A stretch of 64,000 nucleotides of DNA from Zoroaster sp. YZ-2022 (lineage: Eukaryota; Echinodermata; Asteroidea; Forcipulatida; Zoroasteridae), in the NCBI GenBank assembly GCA_029582265.1, contig CM055819.1, positions 39,174,761 through 39,238,760 on the forward strand. The letters run 5' to 3'. Below the pieces are notes generated by a model that was not told the origin of the DNA, ran no database searches, and saw nothing but the letters and a program-made list of their open reading frames with translations. The position numbers and the translations under genes were made by a program. Every line of letters begins with the position of its first letter. Position 1 is the stretch's first letter. Of this stretch, positions 45,674 through 54,497 are shown piece by piece.

Positions 45674-46344
45674 TTACACACCATACAATATTTGTACCTA
45701 CATTTTAAAGTATAATTTAAAAAAACAAGCACATGGCTAAACAAATGGGGCAAAAATGAAAACGTATGCTACATACACATAAGCCGGCCGGCACACGTTT
45801 CCTTTAACCCCCCCCCCCCTAGATTATTCAGTGTGGGAGATCCTGTGTATAGAACTCAGTATAGTCGGAGTGGGGAAAAGAATGCCATGGCTCTACTTGT
45901 CGGTCAAAATGACTCTGTCGCTAAATTTTTGTCGTTTTTTGGTCGGTACTCTCACAAACAATTATAGTTTGCCCTCCAATCTGAAAGTCCTGGGTACGAC
46001 ACTAAGTTGATATCAACCATTCTGCTGTGCACATAATATAACTGTCGGTGTAGCTACAACAATATTCCATTACGAACCCACATTTCAGAATTTCAGTTGG
46101 AAATCCAATGGAAAATAATTTGTCCAAAAAGGATAGTGGTTGAGGTGGGGGCTATGGGTACGGTAAAGATGAACAAATTATCCACACTTCTGAATTCTGC
46201 TTCTGAAGTATTTTTGTAACTTGTAAACAGTAAAACAACTCGGTACTCGGAAAGTACTGAGTATGCCAAATACTCGGTATAGGCCAAATTAAATAAATTC
46301 TTTATCTCCCGATGCAATAATTTCATCTAATAATAATTTGGAAT
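45674..46344. other. Intergenic, nothing identified
   Basis: Unique AT-rich text with a C run at about 45811-45820. No feature supported. Confidence 0.4.
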
Positions 46345-47100
46345 TCTAAAATAATTAAATAATAGATTTTTTGTGAAAGTTGATGATGGTATCAAATTTT
46401 GCTTTATGGGTTATCATTTTATATATTTAAAGGTTTCCCGAAATAAAAACTCTCAACATTCATAATGTTCTATACCTTTTAAGTATTACAAATCAAAGCA
46501 TATTTCGCCTTCAAAACAATTTATAATTTATTAATCTATAACAGTCTCATAAAATACTTCACATGACGTCATCGACATAATTAGTAAGGCATATAATCGG
46601 CGGCCATTATTTGATTGGATTCCGTTCTGATACATAGCCCAGGTTGGACTTTCACCTTCGTGTACGGTGACGATTTAACCAAACATTTGCTACTACAGAA
46701 AACAAGTTTTTCATAATAATTGTTTAATTTTACCTGTGTGATACTGCTGTAACTTGGCAGTATAATTTCATCATTAAATACCATGCATCTCAAAGAGTGT
46801 TTTTAATGAAATAATCCCAAGATTTAATGTTAAAGAATTAACTTAATTTTGATGGCTGTTCGTCACTTGAGCGTTACGACAATACATCAGTGTAGGCACG
46901 GGTGCGTTGGTGTCCCTACGAACTTGACGAACATACATAAAACCTGATGCGTGGATTTTGTTTACGCAAACCGCACATACACCGCAGTTTTGTCGCTACA
47001 CGCGTGTTTCTACCAATGTTGTAACTTCTCTTTCAAGCCATTATACACTATTGGTAAGGTTGTCAAAACTGCTTCTATAAGTATCCTTACTTTCTTTATA
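46345..47100. repeat. Contiguous copy of the segment split at 41.4-42.6 kb
   Basis: 46345-46940 matches 40754-41389, and 46945-47085 matches 42558-42700. Here the two blocks are adjacent (joined at ACATAAAACCTGATGCG), so this looks like the uninterrupted form. It ends in an ACCAATGTTGTAACTTCTCT block, the terminus of the ACAACATTGGTAA MITE family. Confidence 0.8.
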
Positions 47101-47620
47101 TACCTATAATAAACAACCATGCAGTCATTAAAAGTTTCAACTTGTTGCGTTGCGTCGTTAATAATAAAATTCTAACATAGAATTTGTTGAATTCAGCTGG
47201 GAAATTATTTTATCTAGGACAAAAATTGTTCAAGAGATGCGTGATACCATCAACAAATTTCACCAAGGCTGTTGCATGTAAAACTGTGATCATTTTATAC
47301 GTTTTGTCGATATTACCAATCGTGTATAACCTGCATATTATACTGGGATATGTAAAATTACTTCAGTGGTGTTTACTTGAATCTGCCACGGTGTTTTTTG
47401 TTTGTTTGTCTGTTTTTATGTTATTGTTATTTTTTTATTATTTTTTTTTGGGGGGGGGTCGAGTTGGCCAATATGAACACCACTGCATGTGTATTTTAAC
47501 TCTCCAGATGTCGGAGTGTAAGGGCCTTCAGAACCCTACCCGACACAAATACAGGGCCATTGGGCGGGCCCGGGACACCACAAGCCACCAGCTTCGCACT
47601 CACTTATTTAAACCCCTCAG
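47101..47620. other. No gene supported
   Basis: A 165-codon frame (47184-47681) runs through T-rich and G-rich low-complexity sequence into the palindromic repeats. It has no family resemblance and is not called. Confidence 0.4.
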
Positions 47621-47624
47621 TAGT

Positions 47625-48857
47625 ATGTGTGCCGCATTACGACCAACATTGAGGAGGAGGAGTGCAATTTGTGTGCAGTGATTTTGTGCAGTTTGTAATG
47701 GCAATCCTCCTCATCCCTCCTCAGTGCAATGAGCAATGTGTGCACTTTGTGGAGGAGCGTGCACTTTGTGGTGGTGGAGCACCATAATTTTTTTGTTTGA
47801 TGGCCAACTTCAATTTTATTTTTTTATTTTTTAAATTTTTTTATGACGTCATTTCGGCCAAGTAAAAAAAAAAGTGTGTTACCATAGGAGTTCCACCACC
47901 ACAAAGTGCACGCTCCTCCACAAAGTGCAATGCTCCTCCACATTGCTCATTGCACTGAGGAGGGATGAGGAGGATTGCCATTACAAACTGCACAAAATCA
48001 CTGCACACAAATTGCACTCCAGTAGCTTATGAGGAGCAAATCTATCCTCTTTGTGGAGGAGCAGTCTGCAGTTTGTCTGCAGTGATTTTGTGCAGTTTGT
48101 AACGGCAAGAACCACATTGCACCACAGTGCAGTGGAGCAATGTGGAGGAGATTTGCACTTTGTGGAGGAGCGTGCACTTTGTGGTGGTGGAGCACCATAA
48201 TTTTTATTTGATGGCCAACTTCAATTTTTTTTTTTTGTATGACGTCATTTCGGCCAAGTAAAAAACAAATTGTGTTACCATAGGAGTTCCACCACCACAA
48301 AGTGCACGCTCCTCCACAAAGTGCAAATCTCCTCCACATTGCTCCACTGCACTGTGGTGCAATGTGGTTCTTGCCGTTACAAACTGCACAAAATCACTGC
48401 AGACTGCTCCTCCACAAAGAGGGTAGATTTGCTCCACACATGATTGAAATTTTTCATGATCGAAATTTTTTTTTCAATTTTTTTTATATTTCAATTTTTT
48501 TTTTAAACCACAATTTTACCACTGCACACAACTGCACACAAAATACTGCACACAACTGTACACAAAATACTGCACACAACTGCGCACTACTCCTCCACAC
48601 AAACTGCACACAAAATACTTACAGTATTTTTATTTTTTTTAAAATGTTTTATGACGTCATTTCGGCCAACTCGACACAAAATACTGCACACTACTCCTTC
48701 CACACAAACTGCACACAAAATACTTACTCGCACTATCCTCATTGCTCCTCCTCAAAATACTGGTTGAGACACGTCTGGGCGCGCGCGCGTGAGACACGTC
48801 TGGGCGCGCGCGTGGAGGTGTGCTCCTCCTCCTCAATGTTGGTCGTAATGCGGAACA
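47625..48857. repeat. Nested palindromes: two tandem hairpins enclosed by an outer inverted repeat
   Basis: Hairpin 1: about 47645-47800 pairs with 47885-48020 (GAGGAGTGCAATTTGTGTGC ... complement). Hairpin 2: about 48030-48200 pairs with 48285-48430 (GCAGTGATTTTGTGCAGTTT ... complement). Both loops carry ATGACGTCATTTCGGCCAA. An outer pair, CCGCATTACGACCAACATTG at 47624 and its complement ending 48857, encloses both. The text is built from variants of GCACACAAA / CTCCTCCAC words also found in the Polinton terminal repeats, so it is probably an overgrown outer part of that element. Confidence 0.85.
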
Positions 48858-49192
48858 CTCTCACTGCACTGCTCCTCACAACTTGGACTTGTTTAATTGA
48901 ACACTTTGCACAAGTGGCGGTTTAATACTAGAAAAGACACTGTATGGAAAATATTAATGTATTGAATTACACAAAATACTTACTCCCTGCACACAAACTG
49001 CACACAAAATACTGTACACAAAATACTGCATGCACACAACTGCGCACTACTCCCTCCACACAAACTGCACACAAAATACTTACTCCCTCCACAAAATACT
49101 GCACACAAAATACTGCACACAAAATACTGCACACAACTGCGCACGGATATCGTTGATTGGTTGAATGTTTGCGCGTTGTTTATGGAGCAACC
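48540..49192. repeat. Polinton left terminal inverted repeat (outer portion)
   Basis: 48540-48690 is the reverse complement of about 59230-59385 (ACAGTATTTTTATT, ATGACGTCATTTCGGCCAAC), and 49152-49192 is the reverse complement of 58887-58926 (GGTTGAATGTTTGCGC, GTTTATGGAGCAACCA). Between them are repeated CTGCACACAAAATACTGCAC words and a CpG-rich insert at 48765-48870. Confidence 0.85.
48767..48870. repeat. GAGACACGTCTGGGCGCGCG repeat, 2 units
   Basis: Two units of the CpG-dense 27 bp motif are followed by CTCCTCAATGTTGGTCGTAA. A five-unit version lies outside the right terminal repeat at 59897-60020, in the same orientation. The following 48884-48908 (TGGACTTGTTTAATTGAACA) duplicates the 3' end of the gene at 50104. 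Confidence 0.8.
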
Positions 49193-49300
49193 ACACACTC
49201 TTTGTGATTGGTTGTTTCGGCGACGCGAAGGATGGTAGAGTATAAAAGACGGAAATTTTAATCCAAACTCTCATATTTTCGCCAATATTCTCATCAAGAA
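49153..49300 (+). promoter_or_regulatory. TATA/CCAAT promoter of the WW-PC4 gene
   Basis: A TATA box, GAGTATAAAAGAC, is at about 49238-49250, about 125 bp before the ATG at 49372. Inverted CCAAT motifs (GATTGGTTG) are at about 49154-49162 and 49206-49214. The first overlaps the inner end of the terminal inverted repeat, so the repeat itself supplies part of the promoter. Spacing is typical of a strong RNA polymerase II promoter; activity is inferred. Confidence 0.65.
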
Positions 49301-49371
49301 CATTGCATTGTTGCTCGTATACGCTACTTGTATTGTGAACAGTCGACAAACGACAATACTTGAGCCTTAAC

Positions 49372-50028
49372 ATGAACGGTGAGCCTGTATCGACCCCGAT
49401 GCCCACACCTGTGGTTCCCGCACCTGGCGCGATGGCGTTGCCGTCGACTCCGGCCCCGGCACCACCGACCGATGGGGCACGCATCGAGAAGGAGGAGAGA
49501 AAGCTCATTCCTCCCGACATGATAGATGCTGGGTGGTGCGAAGCCCAGAGTGTGACACATGGCAAGAGCTATTTCTACAACAAGCTCACACGAGAGACCT
49601 CGTGGGATCTGCCCAGTTCATCGACTTATCTGCGTGAGCAACGGATGTTGCAGCCACATCCACCCACTGTTGAACAATTAACCAAGGGATTAGCTGCTGA
49701 CACCGAAGCATCAACCCCTAGAGTAGGAGCTAATCTCCCAGAGAATGTAAAAGGGAAGGCAGGAGTCAAGCGCAAGCTGTACTTTCCACCGGATGAACAA
49801 CAGGAGGAGAACGACAAGAAGGCGGTGCGATTTCAAATCGGATGTGAGCGATATGCTGTTGTCAAGCGTTTCAAGGGTCGCACCTACATTCACATAAGAG
49901 AGTACTATTTAAAGCCCAGCGGAAACAAATTGCTTGCTGGCAAGAAGGGAATTAATCTCACCGTGGAGCAGTGGGGTCAGCTCAAACAACAGAGTACCGC
50001 CATCACTAAAGCCATCTTTCAAGTTTAG
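49372..50028 (+). CDS. WW domain - PC4/Sub1 fusion protein
   Basis: 218 codons from the ATG at 49372 (an upstream in-frame TTG is not used). Residues 1-40 are Pro/Ala rich. Residues 54-81 form a WW domain: GWCEAQSVTHGKSYFYN then ETSWDLP, with both signature Trp and the central YFYN aromatic core. Residues 152-214 form a PC4/Sub1 domain (VRFQIGCERYAVVKRFKGR, IHIREYYL, KGINLTVEQWGQLK), the fold that binds single-stranded DNA in transcription coactivator PC4. The frame is intact and has its own TATA promoter. WW domains bind Pro-rich peptides, so it may recruit a PPxY partner to ssDNA or to the transcription apparatus. I do not know of WW-PC4 as a standard Polinton gene; it could act in replication or late gene expression (inference). 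Confidence 0.85.
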   Translation: MNGEPVSTPMPTPVVPAPGAMALPSTPAPAPPTDGARIEKEERKLIPPDMIDAGWCEAQSVTHGKSYFYNKLTRETSWDLPSSSTYLREQRMLQPHPPTVEQLTKGLAADTEASTPRVGANLPENVKGKAGVKRKLYFPPDEQQEENDKKAVRFQIGCERYAVVKRFKGRTYIHIREYYLKPSGNKLLAGKKGINLTVEQWGQLKQQSTAITKAIFQV

Positions 50029-50103
50029 CTGATTAACAAAGATGTTAACTGTTGATTAACTGAATGGTATTGTCTACCTGTTGCAGATGATGAAGAGCAC
50101 GAC

Positions 50104-50619
50104 ATGGAGGGCGAGGAGAATGTGTTGAAGCGCAAGAAACGCATCAGGACACTTGTGAAACAAGTGATGACAAAAATCGTCACGGATCACATCATCAGAA
50201 TAAGTTATGCAGTTCAACAGAGTCTACCTTGCGAATGGTGTGAGTTTGATTGGCCAAAGCAGTGGGATCACGAGTGTCTGTTTTACGGCGAGACTCCTGA
50301 GTACCACCTTGAAGATTTCGTGGATGAGCACTTCGAAGAAGCAGAACAATACATTCAGCCGAGCCATGTCTGTGCTGTGTTTGGCGCAGTAGCACATCAT
50401 GTTGGTGTTGAAGCTTACGATGGAATGGACGAGGACGTGGACTCTATCATAACTGATATTCTGAATGAATGGAACTCTGAACCTATGAACATTGTTGACA
50501 CTTTCTACGATAGAAACTCTGAACCTATGAACATTGTTGACACTTTGTATGATAGAAACTCGCGAATTCTCCCGTTTCATGTCGTGAACGATGTCATGGA
50601 ATTAAATGGACTTGTTTAA
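50104..50619 (+). CDS. Unknown acidic protein with internal 14-residue tandem repeat
   Basis: 171 codons, no family recognised. The N-terminus is basic (KRKKRIRTLVKQVMTK). The middle has CEWCEFDWPKQW-DHEC, a possible Cys/His metal site, and the rest is Asp/Glu rich. A near-perfect in-frame repeat, NSEPMNIVDT(F/L)YDR, occurs twice (nt about 50470-50555). It lies 75 bp after the WW-PC4 stop, in the block absent from the right terminal repeat. An acceptor-like CTGTTGCAG at 50078-50086 leaves open that it is a downstream exon of the same transcript. Its last 25 bp and 3' flank are duplicated at 48884-48908. Confidence 0.6.
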   Translation: MEGEENVLKRKKRIRTLVKQVMTKIVTDHIIRISYAVQQSLPCEWCEFDWPKQWDHECLFYGETPEYHLEDFVDEHFEEAEQYIQPSHVCAVFGAVAHHVGVEAYDGMDEDVDSIITDILNEWNSEPMNIVDTFYDRNSEPMNIVDTLYDRNSRILPFHVVNDVMELNGLV

Positions 50620-51040
50620 TTGAACACTTTGAACAGAACGCAAAGGTTAGAAGACGATTATTTTAGTTCATTCATCTGCAATAAGTATTATCAATTTGCC
50701 ATATGTTGTTGTTGTATTTTTGAAGATAGTTCTTCTATTACAGATACTAAAGGACACCAAATAATTTAATGATTTAATTGTTAATTTGAAATCAAGTTTA
50801 GTATGAACGTGGACCCCCTTTGAATAAAAAAAATAGTTGTTTTATAAGTTACAATGTTGAGAAAAACATTTTGAGAAATTTCCATACATTAAAAGTTTTC
50901 AGTCTTTAAGTTTGTTGTTAAAACTTTGAACATGTTAAAACAATTCAAATTGAACGTACGTGATCAGTTGAAGTTGAATTAAAAAGTACAGTTATTTGCT
51001 TGCTTGAAAAAGAATAACGCTTGTTCTCATACCTTTTGTA

Positions 51041-51323
51041 GTGTTTTTTATTTATTTATTATTATTTTATATTCCTTAAGGGAGGTAGAAAGGGGAGGGA
51101 CAACAACGTACGAAGACAGACAAAAGAACGACTGTACATGAAGCTATTCAAGTATGATTTGTTAAATATAATTTTAACACCAACGGCAATCTTTTACATC
51201 AATATATATTACAGATGGTTTTTAAATTGGTTTTAAATTAGAAAACATTTGATAAACTGAAAACATTAGTTATTATTATTATTGTTATTTTAAATTCTAA
51301 CAAATTCGGGGCCTTTAGAACAT

Positions 51324-51330
<7 letters not shown>
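51041..51330. repeat. Inner segment of the left Polinton inverted repeat
   Basis: TTATATTCCTTAAGGGAGGTAGAAAGGG through CTGTACATGAAGCTATTCAA and AAATTCTAACAAATTC is the reverse complement of about 58565-58860 (CTTGAATAGCTTCATGTACA, CCCTTAAGGAATATAAAATA). On the right side this segment directly adjoins the part matching 49152-49192. On the left they are separated by 1.85 kb carrying two genes. Confidence 0.85.

Positions 51331-51405
<75 letters not shown>
51328..51405. repeat. (AAT)n microsatellite
   Basis: About 26 AAT units at the inner edge of the terminal-repeat segment; the right-side copies carry shorter AAT tracts at the same position. Confidence 0.9.
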
Positions 51406-51410
<5 letters not shown>

Positions 51411-51717
51411 AACAAATAAGTCAATAAAGTTAACACTTTGTACGGGACATGTTTCTAAACACTAAAATAAATTTAGTTGAATGAAGCTACTCAATCCAAA
51501 TTTATGTAATTTAAAACATGTTTTGTGCATATATTTATTTGTTCTTTTATTTGTTCTATTTTATCATTACTTTTGGAGTTGCAGTTGAAATAAATTATTG
51601 GTCTGTTCTTGTGAAATAAAGGAAAGAAAAAATGTATGTTATCTGACTTATTTATTTTCCTAAGCCCTAGGTCATACTTAAACCAGTTACAAATCCTCTC
51701 TGTATTCATTTCATACT

Positions 51718-52361
51718 ATGAACCCGCAAATGAAACATCCCTTCACTTGTGTGATAGCAGGACCAACCGGCTCAGGCAAAACTCAGTTCGTAAAACGTTT
51801 GCTGGTTCCAGCGGATGAAAAGGTCATCGAACCTCCACCAGACAACATCGTGTGGTGCTACGGAGAGTTTCAACATGCTTACGCTCATTTGGCAAACGTG
51901 GTTCGTGATATACAATTTGTGGAGGTATTCCAGATGACCTTAATACGAAAATACATCGATCCAGGAACAATATGATAGTGATCGATGATCTCATGTCTGA
52001 AACTGGCAACAGCAAACGGATTACGGAGCTTTTTACCAAGGGCAGTCATCATAGAAATCTTTCCATTGTGTTGATTCTCCAAAATTTATTTCATCAGGGT
52101 AAAGAAATGCGCACGATTAGTCTCAACGCACATTACATGATCCTCTTCAAAAATCCTAGGGACGCTTCCCAGATAAACCATCTGGCAAAACAAATGTATC
52201 CCACCAAATCAAAGTTCATGGTCGAAGCCTACCGAGATGCCACTTTACCACCCTACGGTTACCTTTTCATTGATCTAAAACCCGAAACGTCCGAGGAAAT
52301 GAGACTAAGGACCCACATTTTTCCGGGTGAGAACCCAATTGTGTATGTCCCGAAGGTATAA
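51718..52361 (+). pseudogene. Polinton packaging ATPase (A32/FtsK-HerA type), one frameshift
   Basis: The genome-packaging ATPase of Polintons and relatives. Residues 1-70 of the first frame show KHPFTCVIAGPTGSGKTQFV (Walker A), then NIVWCYGEFQ. The second frame carries MIVIDDLMSE (Walker B), SIVLILQNLFHQG (sensor-like) and HIFPGENPIVYVPKV. A single-base indel near 51924 moves the sequence from frame 1 (stop at 51973) to frame 2 (to 52361). Walker A and B are both intact, but no single reading frame now spans them. It starts at ATG 51718 and precedes the small basic gene by about 30 bp. Confidence 0.9.
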
Positions 52362-52397
52362 ATGAAGTGAGGATCCGAGCACGTCATTCATTTGAAG

Positions 52398-52724
52398 ATG
52401 TCTAAGGGCGTGCGGAACCATGCTCCGTACCTGCAAGTCCTAGCAAAGGGAAATACCAAACAGCGTCAGGGTGTGATCCAGGGAGCCAGTAAAGAACTTA
52501 TCGCTTGTGTGTGTGAGTGTGCCCTCAACATCCTCAATGGGAACATAAGTCTGAAACCTGCCGACAAAAGAAAACTAAAAAAATACAAGCATCACATCAG
52601 AGCCCTCGCCACCAAAAAACTTAGCGTCCAGAAGAAGACAAAAATTATTCATAAAAAAGGTGGATTCCTGGGTGCATTGCTGACCCCTATTCTGAGTGCA
52701 CTTGCCGGTCTGCTCTTCAAGTAA
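52398..52724 (+). CDS. Small basic Polinton protein with hydrophobic C-terminus
   Basis: About 109 codons, intact. The helical, Lys-rich N-terminal part (NHAPYLQVLAKGNTKQRQGV, IACVCECALNILNGNISL, KKYKHHIRALATKK) is followed by GGFLGALLTPILSALAGLLF, a Gly/Leu amphipathic or membrane-active tail. Proteins of this shape sit next to the ATPase in many Polintons; a virion core or membrane-lytic role has been suggested for relatives but is not proven here. ATG 52398 is favoured, as it lies in MSKGVRNHA; an in-frame ATG at 52392 is two codons earlier. Confidence 0.75.
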   Translation: MSKGVRNHAPYLQVLAKGNTKQRQGVIQGASKELIACVCECALNILNGNISLKPADKRKLKKYKHHIRALATKKLSVQKKTKIIHKKGGFLGALLTPILSALAGLLFK

Positions 52725-52726
52725 CG

Positions 52727-53180
52727 ATGCAGCACACCAAAGAAATGGTACTTGTTCCTCACGACACACCTTTCGCAACTGCAAGCTGCAAGACTGCTAG
52801 AACAAACTCCAACAACGCCTGTAGTGCACGGTTTGGACGAAGACATGAGGACTCTGCTCGAAAGGCAGGATATCACAGACGAAGAGAAAATGAAGCTGTA
52901 TCATCAGACACTTCAGAGGTACACCATTTTAAATCGGCAGAGGAAGGCCCCTTTAACCATGAACTTGCAAATGAATAGTGATGAATTCAAAGACCAGCCC
53001 AAGTTAGAGCGAACACCCGGAGAACCACCCAAGTTAGAACGAGAACCCGTCACCCACTATCCTACTAAATTTAAAGCTGAGCTGAAAGGGTACCCTGAGG
53101 AGTCGTTCGGTCTACCTCGACTGTTTGCCGAAGCTACACATCTATCACCCCTTCCCTTCGAGGTAAGAAAAAGAAGAGAG
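52727..53180 (+). pseudogene. Small conserved pre-integrase Polinton gene, frameshifted at its start
   Basis: The ATG at 52727 (MQHTKEMVLVPHD) is the natural start. The sequence then continues in the next frame (LSQLQAARLLEQTPTTPVV, LDEDMRTLLERQDITDEEKM, LYHQTLQRYTILN), so an indel lies near 52765. The coiled DITDEEKMKLYHQTLQRY block is typical of a short protein preceding the integrase in Polintons. Function unknown, possibly virion-associated. Downstream the open frame runs on into non-conserved sequence up to the integrase ATG at 53382. Confidence 0.7.
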
Positions 53181-53381
53181 AGAACCGTAAACAAGCCACC
53201 CCGAAATGGACTCCATATTAAAATATGTATCGAGTCTTTTCTTGTCATTTTGTGTTTTCGTTCACCATGGACTGTTGTCCTCCCAAGTCCGACTGTGGAC
53301 CCCAACACTTTCTTAAGAAAATCCGTTGCACATGGGCTTGTTGTCAAAGCACCGTCATCATTACAAACTCGGATTCTACCG

Positions 53382-54445
53382 ATGGCGGAGGCATACCTGA
53401 AGAAGGTGTATTACGACCCCAAACACCCCGCCGCCTTTGGTGGTGTGGAGGCTGTTTACCGCGCTGCAGTAAGGGACGGCATCAATGTCACAAAGAAACA
53501 GATAACTGTATGGTTGCGGGAACAGCCGACCTACACGTTGCACAAACCAATACGGAGACATTTTAAAAGAAATAGGGTCGAAGTGCATGGCATCGATCAC
53601 CAATGGCATGCAGATTTGGTAGATATGTCCTCGCTCAAAGAACACAATCGAGGGTACAGGTATTTGCTGACGTGCATCGATGTCTTTTCGAAGTATGCGT
53701 GGGTCGTTCCTCTGAAAGATAAGACTGGGACAACTTTAGTGAAAGCCTTCAAAAAGATTTTAAAAGGAGGGAGAAAGCCGCGTCTGCTTTAGACCGATAA
53801 GGGTACCGAATTTATCAATGAAAAGTTTCAGTCTTTTCTCAAGAAAACGAATATCTACTTCTTCACTACCAATAATGAAACCAAAGCCAGCATTGTTGAG
53901 AGATTTAACAGAACACTGAAGACAAACATGTGGAAATATTTCACGGCCAAGAACACGTACCAGTATACAAAGGTCCTCCCCGCATTACTTTCTGGCTACA
54001 ATCATTCGTTTCACAGAAGTATAAAATCCACCCCGGCGTCAGTCAATACTTCCAATGTCGATCGAATAAGACAGGCGCTGTACACCCCTGACTCCAACCC
54101 CCTAAAAACTGTCTTCAAGTTCGAGGTTGGAGATACGGTTCGCATCAGCATGGCCGCCAGGCCTTTCCGTAAGAGTTATTTACCAAGCTGGACCACCGAA
54201 CTGTTTACCATCAACGCCAGAATCCCCGCTACCCCCCTGTGTACACGTTGAACGATTATGAGGGAGAGCAATTGGAGGGAACTTTCTACGAGCAAGAACT
54301 ACAACATGCAGTTCAGAAGGACGACCTGTACAAAGTTGAAAAAATACTGAAAACCAGAAGGCGACGGGGGAAACCAGAATACTTGGTGAAATGGGTTGGA
54401 TATCCGGAAAAATTCAATAGCTGGGTGTCCAAGTTGCACGCTCTA
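53382..54445 (+). pseudogene. Retroviral-type integrase with C-terminal chromodomain, broken
   Basis: Polinton integrase (rve superfamily), starting at ATG 53382 (MAEAYLKKVYYDP). The D,D,E catalytic residues are at codons 53613 (ADLVDMSS), 53796 (TDKGTEF) and 53898 (SIVERFNRT). Flanking conserved text is YLLTCIDVFSKYAWVVPLKD and NHSFHRSIK. A C-terminal chromodomain (YKVEKILKTRRRRGKPEYLV then KWVGYPEKFNSW) lies at 54330-54430. It is inactivated by an in-frame TAG at 53790-53792, directly before TDKG and consistent with a CAG to TAG change, and by a frameshift near 54225-54240 between core and chromodomain. The chromodomain suggests insertion guided by histone marks. Confidence 0.92.
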
Positions 54446-54497
54446 TAAAGACGACCAGGACGTCAGCCATGTGCCATTTTAAGCAAACGAATGAATC

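Larger units (their letters stand above)
50620..51717. other. Noncoding interval containing the inner terminal-repeat segment
   Basis: 50620-51040 is AT-rich with no gene. 51041-51330 is the inner continuation of the terminal inverted repeat (see 57835-58880). (TAA)n follows at 51328-51405. The stretch to 51717 is the leader region of the ATPase gene. Confidence 0.6.

Noticed and set aside
47184..47681. 165-codon frame upstream of the Polinton
   Set aside because: It crosses homopolymer and palindromic repeats, has no domain resemblance and no conserved context.
49894..50028. Considered treating the PC4 part as a host gene captured by mis-assembly
   Set aside because: It is in one frame with the WW domain, has a promoter overlapping the Polinton terminal repeat, and lies inside the element.
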